DNA of 64,000 nucleotides from Phoronis australis. Taxonomy: Eukaryota; Phoronida; Phoronidae. The stretch spans positions 96,518-160,517 of the forward strand of contig NMRA01000082.1 of NCBI GenBank assembly GCA_002633005.1, in the 5' to 3' direction. The notes under the pieces were generated by a model. That model saw only the letters and a program-made list of their open reading frames with translations. It ran no database searches and was not told the DNA's origin. Shown here in pieces: positions 57,836-64,000 of the stretch. Position 1 is the first letter of the stretch; each line of letters starts with the position of its first letter. The position numbers were made by a program, and so were the translations under genes.

Positions 57836-58424
57836 TAGCGTTCGTCTTTGTGAGTACTTTGGGGGGGGGGCAACCTAGTTCTTTCTATGTGGGTAGAAAA
57901 TACACCTATAAATAAATCAAGTTCCAAAATTGTCCCACGTATACACTTGCACACATTTTTAAAAGGTGTTTTTGTTGCAATAAAAATTGTGCACATTCCT
58001 GGCGCTTTTTTATTAAATTGAGCAATCAGAGAGACAGATTGTATTGTTGTAGTTAGTAATTTCAATATGGCTGCTCCCATGGAGTGTGATCCCTGTATAC
58101 ATGAAGGCGACATCCCGTTGCTCCCAACTTGTTCGATTGTATAGCCCAACAACAAGTAGCCAATTAACTCCATTCTGGCGTTGATGGTTGGAGGGCCTGT
58201 GCTCTTTTGTTTGATAATTGCTCTAATCTCCGATCAGATCGTATCTAGCCTGACTGGGGTGGGCTGATAAAAATGAAAGTTAAGTTAAGCCAGATATTAT
58301 CGCACGTTCAGCACCCCTCACGTCTGGAAAAGTTATTGAACGACAGGACGCTGTAATGATTCTAGGTTTATCAAACAGCACTAAATTGTGATAACCAGAA
58401 TTTGAAGAAGCTTATAGAGAAGCA

Positions 58425-58860
58425 TCCTGACGAAAGGTGATGGACTGCGCAACTCTGTGGATCATTATAGACAGAAAAGAGGTGTCACTCACGCTTGAGC
58501 AGAAAACAGCACAAGCAACAGCTCAGTCCGGAGACCTGAATATGCAAATGAAATTCAAAGATAAAGACCTCGTGGGTTAAGAAGCCAAGTACCAGATATC
58601 ATCATGCTATAAAAATAGAAAGACAAAATTGTGAAGAGTAAAGAATCCACAGTTTTCTAAAATGTTTTTCTACAGTTTTGTTTGGAGTTCATTGAATAAA
58701 AGCTTCTAACACATGGAGATGTCATTGGCCGTTCAAAACTAAAGCAAGATTTTGAAGCTATTTTTCAGAAAGCTAGTGTGCATGAAGTTATTTGGACAAG
58801 CAATCTGAAGAAACGACTGTTGAAGCTACTCACTGTTGCAGTTGTGCCCAACTAAGAGAG
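58425..58860 (+). pseudogene. Relic of an unrecognised protein-coding sequence
   Basis: Coding-like segments are interrupted by stops and frameshifts: RKVMDCATLWIIIDRKEVSL and LEQKTAQATAQSGDLNMQMK at about 58434-58585, then HGDVIGRSKLKQDFEAIFQK and VHEVIWTSNLKKRLLKLL at about 58711-58855. The helical, charged character is unlike random A+T-rich sequence. It is probably a fragment of a mobile-element or host gene; no family is assigned. Confidence 0.4.
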
Positions 58861-60138
58861 ACAAAAGTGCATTGAGGCTAGTGTTCAATAATTCACTTGC
58901 TTAGGCCTACATACTAATGAACACAGCCCTTTATAATATGTTTTGAATAGAACATTTGCCTAAATCCTGCCTGCCACCAAACAAGGACTCAGTGTTTGAC
59001 CCTTCAGTGCACGCGGGCCAATCACCAGTGTGCAGTACTTTACCCTTCCTAATCAGCCTTAGCGGTGGAGCTTTGCAGTTAAAATAGATGGTAATGTCCA
59101 CAGCTCCATTGGCAATCTGTATGCTGCAAGTGCAAAAAGAACGTTTGTGCAGGGAAACTGAGTTTGTGGTGCAATGCAGAGTCAAACTGTACAGAAATAT
59201 GAAGTTGTGACAACTGTAGTAACATCAGCAACACTGACCGCATAACATTGGATAGTTCTTTGAAAAGTCAACCCTAAATAGACCGCCAACTTCTCCAACC
59301 CCGTTATTTCGTTTTATTTTTGTATTAAAAAGTGTGAGCTGTGAATTTTATTTGTTGATTTAGTCATAAAAAGTACATACTTTGATCATTGTCAGGTTTT
59401 GCTTCATACTGCTTGCTAGACATTGTCAGAATAACCTTGGCTACAATTTTTATATTCTGTGTGCACATTCACAGAGATCATTCAGCTAAATTGTTTTTAT
59501 ATAATTACATATTTCTGGTGTATTATGCAGAGAAGCTACATTTTACCCCATTAGTCAATGGTTCAGTTATCGAGGCACAAATTTTTCCCTGTCTCAAGTG
59601 TTGTGTGTTATTTTTGTTGCCACACAGTGCCAGGATAACCTCCTAGTAACATTCAGGCTTAGTTCGTATTTCGGCCACTCGGTGTTACTTCATATTTTTT
59701 TAAATTTCATTGTTCACAATTAGTATGCAATAGTAAAACATGTAATGTGAGTGTATTATTGTTCAGTACAATGACATTGATGGGACCATATTACTTGTTT
59801 TACAAAAAAGATATCAAAACTGTTGTTTTTACAAATATAAGTTACTAAGCTCTTTGGTGATTATTATGTAATTTCAAATTCAAATTTCTCAAAAATGTGC
59901 AGCTTTATATGTGGGAACTTTTTAGATTTTCAAAACACGCTAATAAATGAATTTAAAAACACCAAAATAAAATTGTCCCCGTAAAGTACTCACAAAAACC
60001 ATTTTCTAGAAGTCCTACAAATTCAACTAACCACTGCGGGAGGCTCTGAAATTTCCCGCCTTTATTACACAATCATGCGCATAGATGGCGCTATCTCATT
60101 TGCAGGTTATATGGGCTCTACGGTCTCTGATCTGGGTC
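58861..60138. other. No gene recognised
   Basis: A+T-rich sequence with short open frames of T-rich composition, for example 59389-59646. Confidence 0.5.
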
Positions 60139-60721
60139 CTCGCTAGTTCCCTGCGTGTCCGCTAGGGAGATGAGAACACCCGGGTATCATTTAATTTTCA
60201 TTCAAAAAATTTTTAACACCGGCGTTTCTGATTCGTTGGTCGAATTCTCAACAGGTAGCGCTTTACGCAAACAAACTGGCATGGAGGAAGTGTAAAATAA
60301 TGTGGTCTGTTGTACTGACAAATCTGTGCTAAAGTTCATGTTCAAGAAATGTGAATTCCAGAAAATTGTGCATGGTTGCGCCTATACGTTTGCGTTTTTC
60401 TACTGTCGCTGACTTTTGTTTACGTTGCTGTCTTGCATTCACACCGAATGAATAACACACCGCTTGGCGGCCTGATGTGTGAGTGTGTTTATTGTACATG
60501 TATGTGCTTCAAACAAGTGGCTATTAAACCGTGATTACTGCAGGAACAAAATAATTGCTGTATACGCCACTTGCATGACAAAGCTAAAAATCGTTCATAG
60601 TCCGCCATTTTCTTTCTTTGTTGTAAAGCCAACCAATGACTGCCGAGGTTACATATCAACCAGACAATGCGCGTGCCACTGAATGATAGTGCGTGTTCTC
60701 TACACGCAGGGAACCAGCGAG
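60139..60721 (+). repeat. TTCCCTGCGTG-family element, best-delimited copy
   Basis: This 583-bp copy is bounded by ctcgctagttccctgcgtg and cacgcagggaaccagcgag, inverted ends of about 19 bp. It is non-coding. A clear target-site duplication is not visible. Confidence 0.82.
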
Positions 60722-63700
60722 ATCTGCCGGGGTCTAGGGTGTTGCCATAGTTCCGAAAAATGACATGCCGGCGGATTTTTGTCCTAACCCGGCGAACGGG
60801 ACACCCTAAATTGTCAAGTAGTCCTACCTATTGGATATCCTCTCAAAATTCATGCATTTACGAACATGACCGAAACTTGAAAAGTGACGAACATATACCA
60901 ATCATTTTATGTAAGCGCGCATTCAACCATACCGCTGCAATGCTGTATATCAACATGTATACCTATGCGCTAACTGCATCTCAGTTTCGCCCTGTGTAAT
61001 TCGCAAGGTAACGAAAACGAGTTAGACCCTTTTCTCTCCGATAAAATCAGTGTTTCGTACCGTGAAGGGAATCTAAATCCGTTACCAACAGTGATCGAAA
61101 CCATCAGCGGCGCACTAAGAAAACGCTTCTGCATCAGGTTATTGGGGATGGGCAACCCAATAAATTTCGGAAATCAAAAATGCCGGCTCATTCTGCAATA
61201 ATTTGATATCTGATGTTTTTATTAGATCACGTTTACGAATTCAATTTTGACAGTTATATCGCCTAAGCCCCTTTTATGAACTTTGTTGAATTTGGCAAGT
61301 GCATTTCCACGAACGCAATAAATAATGGATCTTTCGGACGAATCCGACCACTGCTGTGAGGTTTGCTCTGCATCTTGGAAGTTCTTTGGCGGATTTTCAT
61401 GAAATTTCACAAATAGGTTTCAGTCAAAGAGACAATGACACCTTTTTTATTTTCGGATGGATTTCGCCATCCAGTGACCATTTTTATTATTTTCGAAAAT
61501 TTTCTTGGCGACGTTATCTTCTCTGTCGGACAAACCGTTCTAAGGATCATTATGAACATTAACATATGTATTCCTATTTTTTAAAGCCTAGATGACGACG
61601 AATTTCAGAAGACTCTGACTACTGCCCCCTGGTGGATGTTGATTATAATTTAACACCAATCTATCGCCGTCAACTCTATATATTCAGCTTTTATTGCAGT
61701 GTATAGAAAACAGCTAAAGTAAATATTTTCTCAAAGCAAAAGGCCAGTAGAATTCAAATTTGATTTTGATTTCACTCTGCCTTTAATTGGGCAATCATGT
61801 CTTTTTAGCAAAATTTAGCTAAATTGTGACGTCAATAACACGAACTGACCTTAAACCGTTTGACACATAGATGGTCGAGATGAGTGTCGCAGTTTCCTAA
61901 ATTATTTTTTCGTTTTGTTTTCAATTTCTGCAATTTTTAGTTTCTTTACAAAAACATATACGTCCTATTTTTGCCCTTTTTCAAAAGTGGATCACTTCAA
62001 AAACAGTTCCTTGCAGAGTTTTGGAGAACGGTGCACGAAGCCCGGCTAGCATCTGAATGAGAGGAATTATTTTAAAATGTTCTATTTTTGCATCAGGTGA
62101 TATCAAAAACTGAATTTATTGGATAAGACGAAAACGAAATAAATAATAAATTTAAAAAATGTAACGGCGTTTTTTGAGAAAGTTCAAGTTCTTGAACACT
62201 CATGCCTCATGCAGTTTGATGTCATTGATGATCGTTGTTCAGCTATCAATTACCTTTTGTACTTTTACTCAAAAGAATCAATAGCAGATCGGTAAAACGA
62301 AAAACTTTAACTTCTACAGGTTTTGTGTTTTTTTCTAAGTTTCAACTCCACATTCTTTTGTATTGTAGATACTTTGATAAATCCACAGACTTGTCGGTAA
62401 GGTCCTGCTTAACTTAAATGCGTAGACTCATTGTTGAGTGTATCCTGGGCAAACCAGGCTGACGAGAACTATAGCCACGATTGTCACAGACTTGACACAG
62501 TACAAATGACTTTCACAGAAACAAAAATGGTAACTGGCGAAAATGAGTGTAGCTAAACCAGTGCACGGCTGCTCAGTCCTATGGTGAAATACTCTGACAC
62601 TTTCTGACGCGGCAATGACTGAACTATGAACTAATGAGGTCGACGAGGATCTTTGTAGCAACGGGTACCGTGACGACATGGCCTGCATTATGATGTGATT
62701 ACCAAATGCATTGTTCAACCCCACCCCCTTCCCGACACTAGTCTCGCACCCTAAACAACACCAGATACAAATGTGACATCAATTTCTATTACTTCTACTT
62801 TCAGAATTATTTTTAACGTTGTCACGGTAACCTGACACGCACGCAGTGTATTTATCAATGACCTGCTTCATTAAAATATTAATTTTTACTGTCTCCTTTA
62901 CTGATTTAAAAAAATCAAATGTTTATATATACGTTTTCTACAATGTTGTTCCCAGATTGATTCTCCAGTCTTTTAGGAAGAACACGATTACGCAAACACT
63001 TAAAAGATTTACGGATCACTCGGTGTCTAAAGCGATTACCAAATTATTTCAAAAGGAGTTTTAATTTTACAAATGACTGGAGATAGAAACATGTATTCAC
63101 TTTCTTTTAAAAGCAGTTTCGATTTAAATTCGAGCACCATGCACCTTAATGTTTTGCGTTGAATACTTGATAGAAAATTTCTCATTTTAGATTCTGAGGA
63201 GAGTACCTTCTGTCTGATAGTCACAAAGTGAAATAAATTGTACTTTTAATGTGAAAGTATAAATGTATTGATAGATTTGTGCAGGTAGGTCTTGTCTGAA
63301 AGCGGAGTCAATTTGATTATATACAACAAAACAATCATGATTTTTGATTTAACAATCGAAAACTAAACTGTTTCGAATTGGATTCTGTAGCAATATAATT
63401 CACATAATGTCTAGGTGTAAAAATAATGCCGATTTCATTTAACTCTTAAAAATATTGGAGTCTTACATCCAACCAGGCATTTTTAGCAAAAAGTTAGATG
63501 AGTATCAGGGGTGCGACGGTATGTCGTTGTTGTTACCGAGTATTGAAGACGAGTTAGACAGCCTGCGGTCTAAATCAAAGTAAATTTTTGACCAAAGGCT
63601 CAATATCCCTTTCATGTTCTCATTAGAAGTTGTACAAGAATAACGCGGAGCGTTGAAACGCCCCCACGAATGCATCGCAAATGGTGTGCTTTAGGGGTTG

Positions 63701-64000
63701 TTTATTTGTATCACTAAAATGGCCACTAGATGATGCAAAATGCGTCGAATCTGTCTGAAAACCAAAAAAAAAATGTCATCGTTTCTTTAAAAGAAAACCA
63801 TTTACCAACTTTAATTAAAATTTGCCGAGGAACTTCAGAAAAACAGAGGAAAACAAAATAAGCGAAATTGCCACTAGGGGGCACAGTGTTCATCGGATCC
63901 GTCTAAAAGTAGTCATCTTGTCTTATTAACTTCATATTAATTCATGAGCTAAAATTAATAAAGAGGGCTTAGGAGATACAGGTATGGGTGCAAAAAAAAA
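60722..64000. other. No gene recognised
   Basis: Open frames such as 62428-62724 on the minus strand have no family motif and no splice partner. The window ends in an A run. Confidence 0.5.

Noticed and set aside
57772-58173. 133-codon minus-strand frame
   Set aside because: It runs across the end of a foldback element and unique sequence, with no family motif.
62428-62724. 98-codon minus-strand frame with a hydrophobic end
   Set aside because: The hydrophobic stretch is at the C-terminus, there is no donor in phase and no partner exon.

Overview
This is an A+T-rich animal nuclear DNA window. Its genes carry GT-AG introns of 0.3 to 8.7 kb, and the spaces between them hold many short foldback repeats, simple repeats and tRNA-like SINE heads. 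The gene content (a tripartite-motif NHL protein, a Cys-bracketed tandem VWA protein, a mucin-sushi membrane protein) and the roughly 1% difference between duplicated blocks suggest a highly heterozygous marine invertebrate, for example a hemichordate or cephalochordate. A lophotrochozoan is also possible; the species cannot be fixed from the sequence alone.

Three protein-coding genes are supported. (1) Plus strand, about 11.3-30.1 kb: a secreted 666-residue protein with three VWA domains. It can be rebuilt from six exons (11432-11482, 16128-16155, 24872-25462, 25911-26030, 26811-27392, 27724-28352), including a 28-bp micro-exon that completes the signal peptide. All phases agree. Domains 1 and 2 keep the metal-binding MIDAS residues; domain 3 has lost them. 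(2) Minus strand, about 40.2-34.1 kb: a 341-residue type I membrane protein built from seven exons, with a signal peptide, Ser/Thr-rich mucin-like stalk, one sushi (CCP) domain, a transmembrane helix, a Cys-rich 54-bp exon and a Tyr/Pro-rich, basic tail. I do not recognise its family. (3) Minus strand, 52070-50088: an intronless-in-CDS 660-residue RING, B-box, coiled-coil, NHL protein of the TRIM2/3/71-like group without a filamin domain. The genes are independent transcription units; nothing shows that they act in one pathway.

Regions: 0-11 kb has no convincing gene but several foldback repeats; 11-30 kb is the VWA gene; 30-34 kb has repeats and a duplicated, decaying open frame; 34-40 kb is the sushi gene; 41-49 kb has only repeats, simple repeats and weak coding-like fragments; 50-52 kb is the TRIM-NHL gene; 53-61 kb is dense in foldback elements, including a near-1.1-kb inverted pair; 61-64 kb shows nothing recognisable.

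Four single 'n' characters (7531, 14677, 33288, 38386) are each flanked by near-identical direct copies of 0.3-0.65 kb. These are best read as unmerged overlapping contig ends or alternative haplotypes, not as real tandem duplications. I found no rRNA, CRISPR or bacterial-type operon. I found no previously undescribed multi-gene system. The most novel items are the unassigned mucin-sushi receptor-like gene and the VWA protein with one degenerate domain.
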